The notes beneath the pieces were generated by a model, which worked only from the letters and a program-made list of their open reading frames with translations, was not told the DNA's origin and did no database searches. Position numbers and translations under genes: made by a program. Shown piece after piece: positions 43,720 through 53,869 of a DNA stretch of 64,000 nucleotides; position 1 is the first letter of the stretch; the number at the start of each line of letters is the position of its first letter. The DNA lies in the NCBI GenBank assembly GCA_947396885.1, contig OX377202.1, forward strand, positions 26,449,934 through 26,513,933. Direction: 5' to 3'. The DNA comes from Heligmosomoides polygyrus polygyrus (taxonomy: Eukaryota; Nematoda; Chromadorea; Rhabditida; Heligmosomidae).

Positions 43720-43898
43720 TTTCGACACATTTGTTGACGCCAGGGGCGGCTGGTAGAGAGGCTATGTGTTGTTACAGGATGTTCTTTTGCGATCAAAACT
43801 CCTGCGCCGTGCGGGATCCGAACCCGCACCTTCCGCTTTCCGGGCAGCGATGTTAGACACCTTATAACACCGGCGCAGTTTGACCGCACGTAACACCT
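43720..43898 (-). mobile_element. SINE-B copy 3 inserted in SINE-A
   Basis: On the minus strand: TGTTACGTGCGGTCAAACTG, tRNA-like body, AGGAGTTTTGATCGC, AACATCCTGTAACA and a short trailing segment. Flanked by 13-bp direct repeats (43707-43719 and 43899-43911, one mismatch). The tRNA-like part keeps the T-arm GCGGG-TTCGGAT-CCCGC but has a diverged A box. Confidence 0.75.
43805..43877 (-). tRNA. tRNA-like sequence in SINE-B copy 3 (pseudo)
   Basis: Starts GCGCCGGTGTTATAAGGTGT and ends GGCGCA. Six of seven acceptor pairs and a perfect T-arm form; the anticodon stem CGCT/AGCG has an 8-nt loop. Not a credible functional tRNA. Confidence 0.55.
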
Positions 43899-44046
43899 GG
43901 ATAAAACACTGACTTAACCGTCGGCCGGCCACTGCAAGTCATTGTATGAACATTCCGAAAAAATACGAAAGGTAAGAGGTGAGACATATTAAAAACAAAG
44001 GATGAGGTTATTGGTTAACATTTTTATTTGACAGCAGATTCCTCCT

Positions 44047-44185
44047 TCCCAGAGCAATCTGCTGCCAATTCACCGAGCCCGAAGTGATAGAAGACTTAGT
44101 TCGCATTGACGAGAAATCCGAACCGGGAACATGGAGTCGGTGTGCGAGGCAGCTGACGCCCTATCCTATTAGACTAGCACCTTAG
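44047..44185 (-). mobile_element. SINE-A copy 7, degenerate
   Basis: CTGCCAATTCACCGAGCCCG, GAGAAATCCGAACCGGGAAC and ACTAGCAC at the head end align with SINE-A in minus orientation. Confidence 0.5.
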
Positions 44186-44189
44186 AATG

Positions 44190-45170
44190 AAAAGTAGAAA
44201 GGGAAAAGAACAACAATAAGTGAATGAGCACTAATAGGTCTTTCAGCTGCTAAATGCTGGCTGAAGTCTATTCATTAGCTGTGAACTTCGACAGCCAGCT
44301 CCCCCAGAAGTGAAATACTTGGCTCATCCCAAGACGTGGTAAAACGTTGAAGTCTTTCATGGCATCGTTAGATGGTTACCCTTGAAAGGAGAAAACGAAG
44401 TCTGCGCTCCTCAGAAGGCTGACTCTAAAATGAACTACGATGCACGTGCATGAAATGACGTCGACGTCAAGAACAGCGTCCGGTTAGGCAAAGAGCCAAA
44501 CAAGCGAAGAAAATCTTATCCTTCTTGATGGGTTAGACAATGTCAATTCTACCCTCTAAGTCAAACCGGTTCAGTAATGATAAAGGTCAGGTCCGTACTG
44601 AATTTCCATGTCCAGCTCACCGTAATTTACGAAGAACTCATCCGCGAAAGAAACCAACCTGGTCATAACACATGTGTCTATTGCAGATGTGATTGATGAT
44701 TCGCGAAAAGAGTCAGAAGATGTCGTTCTGTGCATTTACGCCAACGACTAGACTAGCAGGACCAGTTTCGAAGCATTATGCCTAGAACGTTCACTTTCAT
44801 GACCATTGCTCCCCAGTGAAGGTGATTGATCATCCTTTTCATTATTCCAATTACTCTCTCTTTTTTGTGCCTAGAAAAAGCATGCTGTTGTAAATCATCC
44901 GATTTACTCTCCCTAAAAATGGAGCTGTTTAGTCGTCGCTGAGATGGTTTTTGATGATTTTCTTATGGTTAAAGAAATGAAGCGGAGCAGGTTCCAAGGC
45001 TAGGAAGAAAACAGATTTCTGATAAACTGGAATAAAAATTAGAAAAAGTCAGTTAGTCTAAATTATACATCACAATGGGAGCCACGCAGTTTTTAGCACG
45101 ACAGTTGACGGATGGATGCATTTATTCTGTAATTTCTGTGCTGCACATATGGAGGATGTACACCTTTTAC
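44190..45170. other. Anonymous sequence
   Basis: No supported gene or repeat. Confidence 0.3.
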
Positions 45171-45177
45171 GTTTGAT

Positions 45178-45292
45178 GTGATGCGCCATGCATTCTACTT
45201 CAACACGGCATTGGAGTGGCAATTTGAATGCCTCGCGAAACGCCTCGCGAACACGGCATTGGAGTGGCAATTTGAATGCCTTTGAATGGGCG
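45178..45292 (-). mobile_element. SINE-A copy 8, 3' fragment with internal duplication
   Basis: GATGCGCCATGCATTCTACT begins a minus-orientation SINE-A fragment. A segment CACGGCATTGGAGTGGCAAT plus TTGAATGCCT is duplicated in tandem (about 45202-45232 and 45251-45281), separated by CGCGAAACGCCTCGCGAA. Confidence 0.6.
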
Positions 45293-45575
45293 CGTGGAGC
45301 GCAGTCGGTGGAGGCGCCGGCTGTCGCCTGCACCCGATGCCAGGTTCCTGGCTCGGATTTCTTGCCCAGGCCAACCAAGCCTTCCATCCTTCCGGGGTCG
45401 GTGAATTGGTACCAGACTTGTCTGGGAAGGATAAAGCACTGACTTGTATATTGGGTGGCCACCGTTGGCCAAATACGCATTCAACACGCCTCTACGACAT
45501 CCCGTAGAAGTAGAATGCGTGGCGCATCCCAAAGGGGATTGAATAACGCCGTTCTTTATCCTTTATCCTTATTTG
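45293..45575 (+). mobile_element. SINE-A copy 9, best-preserved
   Basis: Head GCGTGGAGCGCAGTCGGTGG, then GCACCCGATGCCAGGTTCCT and GGCTCGGATTTCTTGCC, body AGGCCAACCAAGCCTTCCAT, ACCAGACTTGTCTGGGAAGG, CATCCCGTAGAAGTAGAATG, and tail TTTATCCTTTATCC. Adjacent and inverted to copy 8. Confidence 0.82.
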
Positions 45576-45647
45576 GTCTACACATATTTATTTATGGGTA
45601 TTCGAAGGAAAAGTCAGTGTTCAAGCCTTTTTCTGTTCCAGTCAGGG

Positions 45648-45790
45648 CTGGTACTAATTCATCGAGCCCAGGAGATGGAAAGCTTGCTTGATCTGCACGA
45701 AACTCCAACCCTGGATCCGTGGCGCATACGAAAGTCGCCTCCTGCATCAATTGCCCTCTACGCCTCCATCTCAGTGTCATCATAAAAGAT
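45648..45790 (-). mobile_element. SINE-A copy 10, degenerate
   Basis: GGTACTAATTCATCGAGCCC, GGAAAGCTTGCTTGATCTGC and GTCGCCTCCTGC correspond to the head half of SINE-A in minus orientation. Confidence 0.5.
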
Positions 45791-45799
45791 AATCCTTCA

Positions 45800-46440
45800 C
45801 CTCTAGGACCTGGTGTACGGGTGCCCTCGAGCTTTCTCCAAATTTAGGTTCTATTCCACTTGTGAAGGATAAATATTGAAAGAGTGCCTGGTTTGTAAGG
45901 AACGTATCTGGCGCTTAATAATAGATTATTTTTTAAATGCTTTGAAACACGGGTAAGTGCGGTATAAATAAAAATAAGCCTTGTTTAAAATTCGGTGTGA
46001 AATTTTCTAAGATTGTAATGTGTATGACTAGTTTGATATGCATGCTTAGAGGTAAGCAGCTTGAAAGATGAAAGTCTTATTAAATTAGCGAGGCATAAAG
46101 AGCAACAGTTGGAACTAAATCCAACTGATTTTCTGTCGTATTGACGAAAAAGTGACTGGTTTGGTAAGGAAGGGTATGAGTTACACAAAGGCATCACTGA
46201 GCAAAGCCTGGTCGTTTAGTTGCCACCAAACCTCCTGCACCTCGATTCGAATTCGTTAGAATATCTTCCAACTTAAAACATTCTTTTCACATTAAAATGA
46301 CGCCTGATATCTTGTTCAAGAAAAATCCAATATTCTTTGTTTTTTTAAAATTTACCTGCCTAATAAGATGACTCAATGTATAAATTTTTATAAGAATTTA
46401 GTCTTCAAGGTAAGGTATTTAATTAAACGGTCAAGCTAGA
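45800..46440. other. Anonymous AT-rich sequence
   Basis: No supported gene or repeat. Confidence 0.3.
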
Positions 46441-46522
46441 TTGTCGACGGTTCAGTTTATGACCGTAAGTACACAGATACTCCAGTCGGTCACGGTTTAT
46501 CTCAAACTTGGGTAATTAAACC
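46425..46522 (-). ncRNA. SL1: SL1 RNA-like locus, altered splice donor
   Basis: Positions 46522 down to 46501 match the 22-nt nematode SL1 exon exactly. The exon is followed by ATAAACC where SL RNA has GTAAAC, so the donor GT is AT. Stem I can still form (GGTTTA with TAAACC), and a second perfect stem TGACCG/CGGTCA follows. An Sm-like ATAAACTGAACC follows but is not canonical. SL RNA donates its leader to mRNAs by trans-splicing; with AT it probably cannot. It could be a decayed SL gene or a retrocopy of a trans-spliced transcript. The 3' end is a guess. Confidence 0.6.
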
Positions 46523-46529
46523 AAAACTG

Positions 46530-47090
46530 AATTTGTACAAATACAATACATAATAGAGCATGCTAATAACATCCTAAAAAGGATTAATATAAAGAATAAA
46601 AAAGGAACATAAGACGAGCGCCATGTAAAGTTTCCCATATTACTCTTTTATAAGGAGCTTTTGTTTGCATAGAGCCACAATCTGATAAAGCTCTAAGCAA
46701 ACAAAATCAGCAGCTCTAAGCAAGCAAAATCCTTTTACAATATTGATGAAACTGTCCTATGATCGCGAGAAAGTCGCGTTAATGTTGTTTTAAAATCTGA
46801 AAAGCAGTAGTAATTAAGCGTGTTAAAAAAAGAGATCACACCATGCAGACGATGGATCGTCGCGGTTTTTGATTGAGCGGTAGTGTGAATGCTGCTTATT
46901 TGTAACAGCGTGAGGAGATGTGTGGTTTTGTAGCCAGGGTCAAGCTTGAGGTTCAGGAATCGAAGGGGGAGGTCGTACTGTGACCTCGTATGGAGGGGGG
47001 GGGTTCGTCCTCTTCCGGTTTTGGCAGAGGATTCTCCCTTATTTTTCAGGTCTTTAGGCGGCAATTCTTAATAAGTTGTTTTTTCGGGAA
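46530..47090. other. Anonymous sequence
   Basis: AGCTCTAAGCAA(A/G)CAAAATC is tandemly duplicated near 46690-46730. No supported gene. Confidence 0.3.
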
Positions 47091-47093
47091 TGT

Positions 47094-47167
47094 CTACGAA
47101 GGAAAACAGTTACAGATTGTAACTGTTTTCCTTCGTAGATAAAACAGTTACAGATTGTAACTGTTTT
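47094..47167. repeat. Tandem perfect hairpins
   Basis: 47094-47138 is a 21-bp perfect stem around GAT (outer CTACGAAGGAAAACAGTTAC). Two bases later, 47141-47167 repeats the inner 12-bp stem and GAT loop. Confidence 0.85.
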
Positions 47168-47454
47168 TGTTGCCCCATAGTCATCTGTGGTTCTCCAGAC
47201 AAACTGAATTGTTGCTATAAGTCACATGAAAATCTCAACAGGTCAGTTGAATGCGTAATGCGATGTCTCCTTTTATTTACTAAATAATTACACATTTCCG
47301 CGCCTTGACATAAATTCTAACATATAGATTTTTTAAAAAGTAGGTTTTATTAGATTTTAAGCAGTATGCTCACTTATTGAGGCAGGTGAATCGAAAAATT
47401 TCGGTTAAAGTGATGCTAAAATTTCTTTAACAAGCAATCTTGTCATCTCGAACT

Positions 47455-48060
47455 GTACTGGTCTCTTCTTTCGCGTTCTTTTTCTGGACCGTATTGTGAC
47501 AAGTGACGAAAAAAGGACTCTACGGCAATCGATGAAGTTAAAAAAATCAATGGGTGGTAGATCACGACGATGTTTCAAAGCATTTCTCAAAGCCTGTAAT
47601 GCGCCAAAGAAAGGTCTTAGTGATTCAGCTGTCGGCTTGATCCACTACGGCTTCCTGTCTCAGGGCGAAACCATCACAGCGAAGAAGTGTTATAAGGAAC
47701 TCGACAAAATGAATCAAAATTTGCTTCAAATTCACCCCGACACTGATCGACAGACGTGTAACCCTGCTCCATGACAACGCCCGACCGTACGTTTAACTGG
47801 TGACAACAAAAAAGCTGAGATGGGATATGAATGAGGCTCTCGACTATCCTTCATAATCGACAGTCCTCACTCCTACAGTCTGCCATTTCTTGAAGCATCT
47901 CAACATTTCCTGCTCAAGAAATGCTTTCGAAACCAAGTCGATACAAAAAAGGGATTCGCCGATTTCGTCACTTCCACATCTCCAGGATTTTACGCTCTAA
48001 ATATCTAAACTAATTCTTCGCTGGCAGAAATATGTTGATTGACTTGCTTCTTTTTTATAT
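47455..48060 (+). pseudogene. mariner transposase relic
   Basis: Plus-strand translation gives FLDRIVTSDEK (first Asp, usually GDEKW) near 47487-47513, GLIHYGFLSQGETITAKKCY near 47630, then TLLHDNARPY near 47765-47790 in another frame (second Asp), and FLKHLN and FADFVTSTSPGFYA near 47890-48000. The order matches mariner but frames change several times. Ends are not identified. Confidence 0.75.
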
Positions 48061-48269
48061 TAAAAATCTGCCCTTTAAAGCGAGTTACAGCATTTCAAAG
48101 CAGCTGCTTAAAAACGGCATTTCTTTTGTACCACTTCAATACATAACGGTTGTTCTCCATATCATCAAATAGCCCACTTTTCGCACATTCCTGATATTTG
48201 GTTAATTTTCTAGGACATTCTATCCGAGGAGCTTTTTAGAGAAGCTGTTGAAAAGCTTTATTTTGCGCA

Positions 48270-49294
48270 TCTAGGAATGTGCGTTTAACGTTTTTGCGAT
48301 AAATTATTTTAACGAAATTTTTTGGATAAATTCCCAAATTTACCGGAAAATTTAACGACTTTTTTCATGCAATATCATGTTTCTATCTATCGAGTGGAAA
48401 AGGAAACATACAGCCGAACTCAGATTAGAAGTGAGAGCTTCTATCTTCTCCGATAACTTGCTATTACTTTTTGTGGTCCTCATCCTCATTAAAACATCCG
48501 TGACCACATTACGAGGCGGAAATGGGGCGCCCAGTGTTAGAAACGCACTCCTCTGCGACAGTACCTCGCGCTGAGATTCAAACCTTCATTGCACTATTTA
48601 AGAAAAGGACATCTCGACCTGAAATTTTGAATCCTTTCGGAATCAGAGAAGCTTTGCTCGGAGACATTGAACACAGGTGCTGGTTTGTTGAAGTACTGGA
48701 CGAATTCTGTCACAAAATCGTATTTTCTCATTTGGCTCAACTAATTCTAAAGAATTTTTGTGCTCATAGCGGTCGAAACCGAAAGTGTCTTCTCAAATTT
48801 CGAAGGAGTTTCGTAAGGCACTCACATCTGAAAATTTTGCAGCACTTCGTCTTCTCAGAGTTAACATTCCGTTGAGCTTTGACCGCTAGGTAATGTGTGT
48901 ATTTGAAAATGTTTCATTGTTTCGGAAGTCTCGCTTATTCTGTTCTATAAGGTGGCCTCAACCTCCAGTCTGCTCTTGGAAGTTTGTGTTTTTGAGAGTT
49001 TTGCTTGTTTTGTCTGTTGTAGGATAGTCTTTGCTTTTAAGGCATTATTTGCTTTAGAATGACATATGCATGATAAAATGGAGATAATATTTTTTGAACG
49101 GAGTGTTTCGGTGAAAAGCTTTCACCAAAACATTACGTTCAAAACATAATCGCCGCTCAAAACAGGTTGTTCTTGGAGGAATATTTAATTGAAAAGATTA
49201 ACAGATTTACCGAATTTAACGGAATTTACCTGCGAATTTCCGCATTAAAATTATGCGTAAAAAAATTTCCTGCGGCAGGTTAGCGTAATCCCCT
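48270..49294. mobile_element. Probable hAT-like element 5, degraded
   Basis: The left end near TAGGAATGTGCGTTTAACG and right end GTTAGCGTAATCCCCTG are loosely inverted. TTTAACG/GAATTTAACGG-type motifs cluster inside both ends, as in elements 1-4. No matching 8-bp duplication is found, so the boundaries are tentative. Confidence 0.4.
48522..48880 (+). pseudogene. Possible hAT transposase C-terminal relic
   Basis: In changing frames, VETESVFSNF followed by LTSENFAALRLLRVNIPL near 48775-48860 resembles the C-terminal dimerisation region of hAT transposases (ExxFS then a leucine-rich helix). Its position inside element 5 supports this. Weak but coherent. Confidence 0.35.
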
Positions 49295-49299
49295 GATGC

Positions 49300-49990
49300 G
49301 ACCTTAGCGAACCTAGCGACTGGCACACCGCTGCACAGTGTGAGTGAGGCCGCTATGTGAACACGAGCAGCGCCCTCGCTGCTTGGCACCTGAAATGGTT
49401 GCGGCTTCCGTGCGAGAGGACCGGTTTTCCGGCGCGCATTTTCTCGAGTTGAGTGATGGGGCTGCTCTCACATCAACCTCGCTGCCCCAGCGCCTGTGCC
49501 AACCGTGGTGCCGGCGAGAAATCGACAATGAGTGACAGTTTTTTTCGGTCGGGAAACGTTGTCAGGAGCAGGTAGACCGGATGTTCGAGAGCGGTTGCGA
49601 GGTGAGCACGCCTCACCGCGTTTGGAACGATGTGTTCCCGAGTGCCTTTCCCATGCACAGTTCCCTCTGTTGACTCGGCGACTTTCCCTTTACTGTTGGC
49701 TTACTCCTCGTCGTCCTCACGATTATATGATACATTCGGTTATACGCAAACTTGCACTGTGGACGGAGTTCTTCTTACAACGGGTGGAGTCCTAGGTTTG
49801 TCACTGCTTGTTTGTTAGATCCGTGCTCATGAGTTGACAGGCCTTGGTGTAGAGATTTACTGACAAAATTCTTCTAGAGCGCCTTACGGCTCAGGAGCCA
49901 AGCGTGTTCAAAGCGCAAACAGGAAAAGAAGCTGTCGAATTTCAAAAATACGGCGAGTTTGTCTAAGTCATTCAGCAGTCCCTGTCTGTC
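49300..49990. other. Anonymous moderately GC-rich sequence
   Basis: Overlapping frames on both strands at 49340-49800 with no recognised domain. No supported gene. Confidence 0.3.
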
Positions 49991-49998
49991 ATAATCTC

Positions 49999-50465
49999 AC
50001 CAGGAAACTATCTCAACGGTAGGTCGGAACGGCCCAAGCGTTGTAGATGGGCAAAATCTCCTCTCTCTGGGAAACAAGAAAATGCGAATATCTCGATCCC
50101 AATACAACTCTGAGCAGAGTTAGGGAAGACAGAAGTTGGGCCATTGGCGGCGTTAGCCTTATACCTGCCCGCGGAGGACGAGCTCAAGTTGGTTGGGAAC
50201 AGCGATTTTGGGGATTACGCCGCGCCTCTACGCACTGCGCCACCATCGCTCGCTCTCATTGCTCTTTCCACCTAACTTGAGCTCGCCCTTCGCCTGTAGG
50301 CATAGGGCCAACGCCGCCAACGGTCCAACTTCCATCGCCCCTAACTCTGTACAGAGTTGTATTGGGGTCGAAGTATTTGAATTTTGTTGCTTCCCAGGGA
50401 GAGGCGATTCTGTCCACATACAACACTTGGGTTGTTCCGACCTATCGTTGAGATAGTTTTCTGGT
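49999..50465. repeat. Long imperfect palindrome (foldback element)
   Basis: The outer ends ACCAGGAAACTATCTCAACG and the reverse complement of its counterpart at 50434-50465 match, and similarity continues inward (GTCGGAAC; CCAATACAACTCTG; GGCGGCGTT; GAGCTCAAGTT) nearly to the centre near 50235. Arms are about 200 bp. No target duplication or transposase is visible. Confidence 0.8.
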
Positions 50466-50469
50466 CAGA

Positions 50470-51230
50470 TTCTGTTGGTGGAGAACAATATTGCTGAAAG
50501 CTCTGGTTCTCTCTCAGTCCAGCATACTTCTCGATGTAGGTAAAGGACCTTATGTAGCCGAGCGCTTTATAGGCTCTGAACGAGTGTGAGTTGCGAACGT
50601 CGTTGTGTAGACGAGCAGAAGGGCTGAAGCATTTCGAATGAATATTGCTAATGTTTTCTGAGATCTCGAGATCGCTACAGATACGTTTTTTTCATAGAAA
50701 ATTCTTCTTCCGAGATGCATAAGAAATCGTATCGAAATATGTGGTTCTTTTATAGACATTCAGCCACGCTCGTTCCATTACAAGAATTAAAAGAATTTGT
50801 GGCGGTTGCAATATAATGGAGGCGTTCAGAGTAGGAATAACAACAGAAAGAGGAGATCTATCCTGGTCGAGTCATAGCCATATCCACTAAGTTTGATTTA
50901 AAATCCTCGCATCATGCAACAGCATCTGAATCTCATTAAGACTCGTTAGAGGGTTTTGAGACGCAGATCACTATATGCCTCCTTCGATAGATCTTACAGA
51001 AGTATCCTTTGGTTCTCCTCGGTGGGACTCACTACGCGACGCACGGAGAAACCACTTAAAATACAGTAGGACGTTGGATGGCCTGCCTTATGCTTAAAAC
51101 CCGGTCAGTAATAGACAAGCCGCAATTTGACTACTTCTTGAATCACGGTTGAGAATTTGTTGAACGCCTCAAAACTGTCCAGAACTCAGACCCTCTCAAT
51201 TCTCATGTGAGTAGTAGAAATGCGAAAATG
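50470..51230. other. Anonymous sequence
   Basis: No supported gene or repeat. Confidence 0.3.
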
Positions 51231-51231
51231 C

Positions 51232-51322
51232 TGCAAAGCGTGGGATCCGAACCCTCGGCATTTCGTGAAACCACATACATCGTGTAACCCGTGGAAACCG
51301 CAGCCCACTGCTCTTCGAGCCA
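51232..51322 (-). other. tRNA-like fragment, possible SINE head
   Basis: On the minus strand, GAAGAGCAGTGGGCTGCGG (A-box-like) is followed about 50 nt later by GAGGGTTCGGATCCCACGC (B box, T-arm-like GGG-TTCGGAT-CCC). No complete cloverleaf. Confidence 0.3.
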
Positions 51323-51329
51323 ATTGCTG

Positions 51330-53135
51330 CCGCAAAAAGAAAAATTCGAAGTTTTATACTAATTGAAGAAAATTGAAAGTTTATACTAATTAAAAAAAAT
51401 TAATTGAAGAGTGCAGATTCCTCCCGTAGGGCTTGTTTTCCCCTTCAGCCATGCGCTTGCTTCAGACCCTTTTCTTGTAAGAGTGCAAGAACTCTCCCAC
51501 TCTCTATTACAATTAATTGAAGAGTGCACAGTGCAGGTGAAACTCCTTCCAAATGTTCGCCTCCTTCGAAGATTCGACTGGCATGGACAAGTCGACGATT
51601 GGAGAACCAGGCGGGAGCGAGTTCTGGCGAGGGCAGCAGCTGCCTTCGTCGTCGAAGCGAGGTATTACCTAATCAGAATGCGCGTCTTCAGTGATCGCAC
51701 TGATTGAGAGGAACCGGAAGCGAAGGTGCAATTCACCGTCGTCCGACCGACCGGCTTCGGAGAAGTTTCACCGCTCCGCGCGAGCAGCACGTCCCTCTCA
51801 TGGAATTTTTCGTCCTCGTTGTTCGCCTACCTTCTTCGACTTCGCCAAGTAAACGAGCTCTCTAAGCATATTGCCTCAGTGGTTCTACTGTGTTCTTACA
51901 GAATAATAGACTCTTAATTTATTAAAGGCGGCGCTGCTTAGACAATCCCCTGAAACTGCCAGTAAATCATCCTGAATGCCTTTGAAGTAGTGGAAGTAGA
52001 ACCGAAGGTTTTTGCCATTCTCTTAACCAAGGCGGTGATCATGATCAGAACTTCTGTGCCGATATTTCATGCCCCTAGTGTCTTGGGAATTAGAAAGCCC
52101 TACCTTTATAACGCTCATTAACGCAGATGAGTGTAGGAGGTTTCCCGCGAACTTCAGGCCAGTTCCTCTTCGTGCATTGTTTTTCACTCCCATGTTGAAC
52201 AAAAACCCATTTTCGTAAACATTAAATTCTTCTAATTTTACATACCTTCTCTAATCGATAGATAGGCTGCGTTCTTTTGTAGCAGGTTCACATGCTTAAT
52301 GATTAATGATCTCCTATGATCAGCATTGTCCCCCTCCGCAGGCCGTTCAGTGACGTCAATTTCTTTTCGCTGCTCAGCACTTCCTCCTGCAGTTCTAAAT
52401 ATTTATTCATTTTCATACACTCGTCTAGGGGTGCGCACAAAATTATACGCGCCACTACTCTGCCGATGCGACGGATATTGACGTGGCCCAATTTCTTGGA
52501 AACTTGATGAATTGTAGCGCTGGAAATCACCAGGGTCAAATTCGACTGTTTCAAAGCACCGTTTCCCCAATGAAGACATACGGATGTTTAATGAAATTTC
52601 ATTTTGTTAAAGCAAAGTTTGGTGAATATATTATGATATATTTATTTTATTTTTATATAATTATTTATATATTATGATGTTCTTCGTTCTATTTTTCGCT
52701 CAACCTTCACATGATGATCCCTGAAACGTATGCAGACCGGTCGTCATACAGGAAGATTGAATCTCAACCTTTCATAGGCTTAAGAAGTAACGGTTTCAGT
52801 TAAGCACGTTTGTCCTAGAGGATTTACTGTTAATGGTTTGGGTTCATAAAAAACAACAACAACATGCAATACCGCTCCCATCGCACGGTCAAAACTTCGG
52901 ACTGCGCGGGAAAAATCCGTCGCAAACCGTCGCTCGATCATAACTCCTTCAATTTTAGGTTTTTTTAAAAAAAAGTTGGAATCATTTGATTTGCTTCTTC
53001 GATATCTACACAATCGTGTATACACATTTACTAGAACTGCTTCGGATTGCGACGGAAAATCCATAGTTCCGCCGCAGGTGGCCCAAAAAGTGACTGGAGC
53101 AGGCTTTTGCGATTAGAGCAGCTTATTTCCCAGGA
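51330..53135. other. Anonymous sequence with one unidentified minus-strand frame
   Basis: The minus frame 52303-52551 (about 83 codons, ending GLRRGTMLIIGDH) has a protein-like composition and GC-ending codons but no recognised family. A hAT-terminus-like string, TAGGGGTGCGCACAAAATT, begins at 52427 inside it. No supported gene otherwise. Confidence 0.3.
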
Positions 53136-53139
53136 CATT

Positions 53140-53600
53140 CGTGCTTTCAGAGTATCTCAGCGTACGTTGCCAATGCGCTGTCATGTCAGGAATGCTCCGA
53201 TAGTGCGCAATGCATACAGAATCGAACCTATCAATCGAGTGGGAGAACATGTCCACTGCGCTTCTATCTTCTCTTACTGGGAAATGAGAAATCATCAAGA
53301 CTATTTCGAACCGTTTGTAAAATTTTATCATAAATTCCTAGCCGCCCTTCTTAGAAATTGCTGTACTCGGTCCCGGCGAGAGTTTGGAGTGTGCCGTGAA
53401 CAATGCATATAGAATCGAACATTTCAATCGAGAGGGGAGGGGAACAGCTTGTGTAGTGAGCGTTTGTGGAGTTTTATCAGAAATTTTCAGCCACCCCACT
53501 CAGGAAGTGATGTACTCTGTCTCGGCGAGACCTTAGAGTACGCTGTAAACCTGCATATAGAAACGAACGTATCAATCGAGTGGGGCAACCGCTCGCAAAT
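53140..53600 (+). repeat. Degenerate tandem repeat, three units
   Basis: CATACAGAATCGAACCTATC (53213), CATATAGAATCGAACATTTC (53406) and CATATAGAAACGAACGTATC (53554) mark three units, each followed by AATCGAG(T/A)GG. The second and third also share TTTATCA(T/G)AAATT and CGGCGAGA blocks. Spacing is about 190 and 150 bp. Confidence 0.65.
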
Positions 53601-53869
53601 GCACGCGCGGGCGAGTTCGTTACGCAATAACTCTGTCAAGTTCGAATCTTCCGGCTGCAACTCGAGGGATTTGTAGGCAGCACATGTTTCTTGACGTGCT
53701 ATAGAGCACAACGGTGTAGATCGTGAATGGGCTAAGTTACAGCGCTGCGAAAATGCAGGTGAGGCCTGGGTGACGCATTTTTCCGATTTCGGTGGACCTC
53801 TGCGGGAATACGCGGCGAGCTAACGGCCTTAAAATGCGTGAGCGAGCAGAGTGCTTCACTGCTGAACGG

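Larger units (their letters stand above)
43640..43955 (+). mobile_element. SINE-A copy 6, split by SINE-B
   Basis: The left part (CCAACCCTCCAGAGTTGGAG to GGACAAAACACTG) and right part (GGATAAAACACTGACTTAAC to CAAGTCATTGTATG) together make the SINE-A body. The 13-bp GGAC/TAAAACACTG repeat is the target duplication of the SINE-B insert. Confidence 0.68.

Noticed and set aside
43770..43895. SINE-B as a TIR-bearing MITE (TGTTAC/GTAACA ends)
   Set aside because: The flanking duplications in several copies are 12-13 bp and one copy is 5'-truncated, which fits retroposition better; the inverted symmetry is kept as a finding.
45200..45532. 110 and 136 codon frames across SINE-A
   Set aside because: They are translations of the SINE; similar accidental frames recur at each SINE-A copy.
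46425..46640. 5S rRNA linked to the SL1 locus
   Set aside because: SL1 genes are linked to 5S rDNA in some nematodes, but I find no 5S-like sequence nearby.
48270..49294. Full acceptance of hAT-like element 5
   Set aside because: No matching 8-bp duplication and only loose end similarity, so it is kept as tentative.
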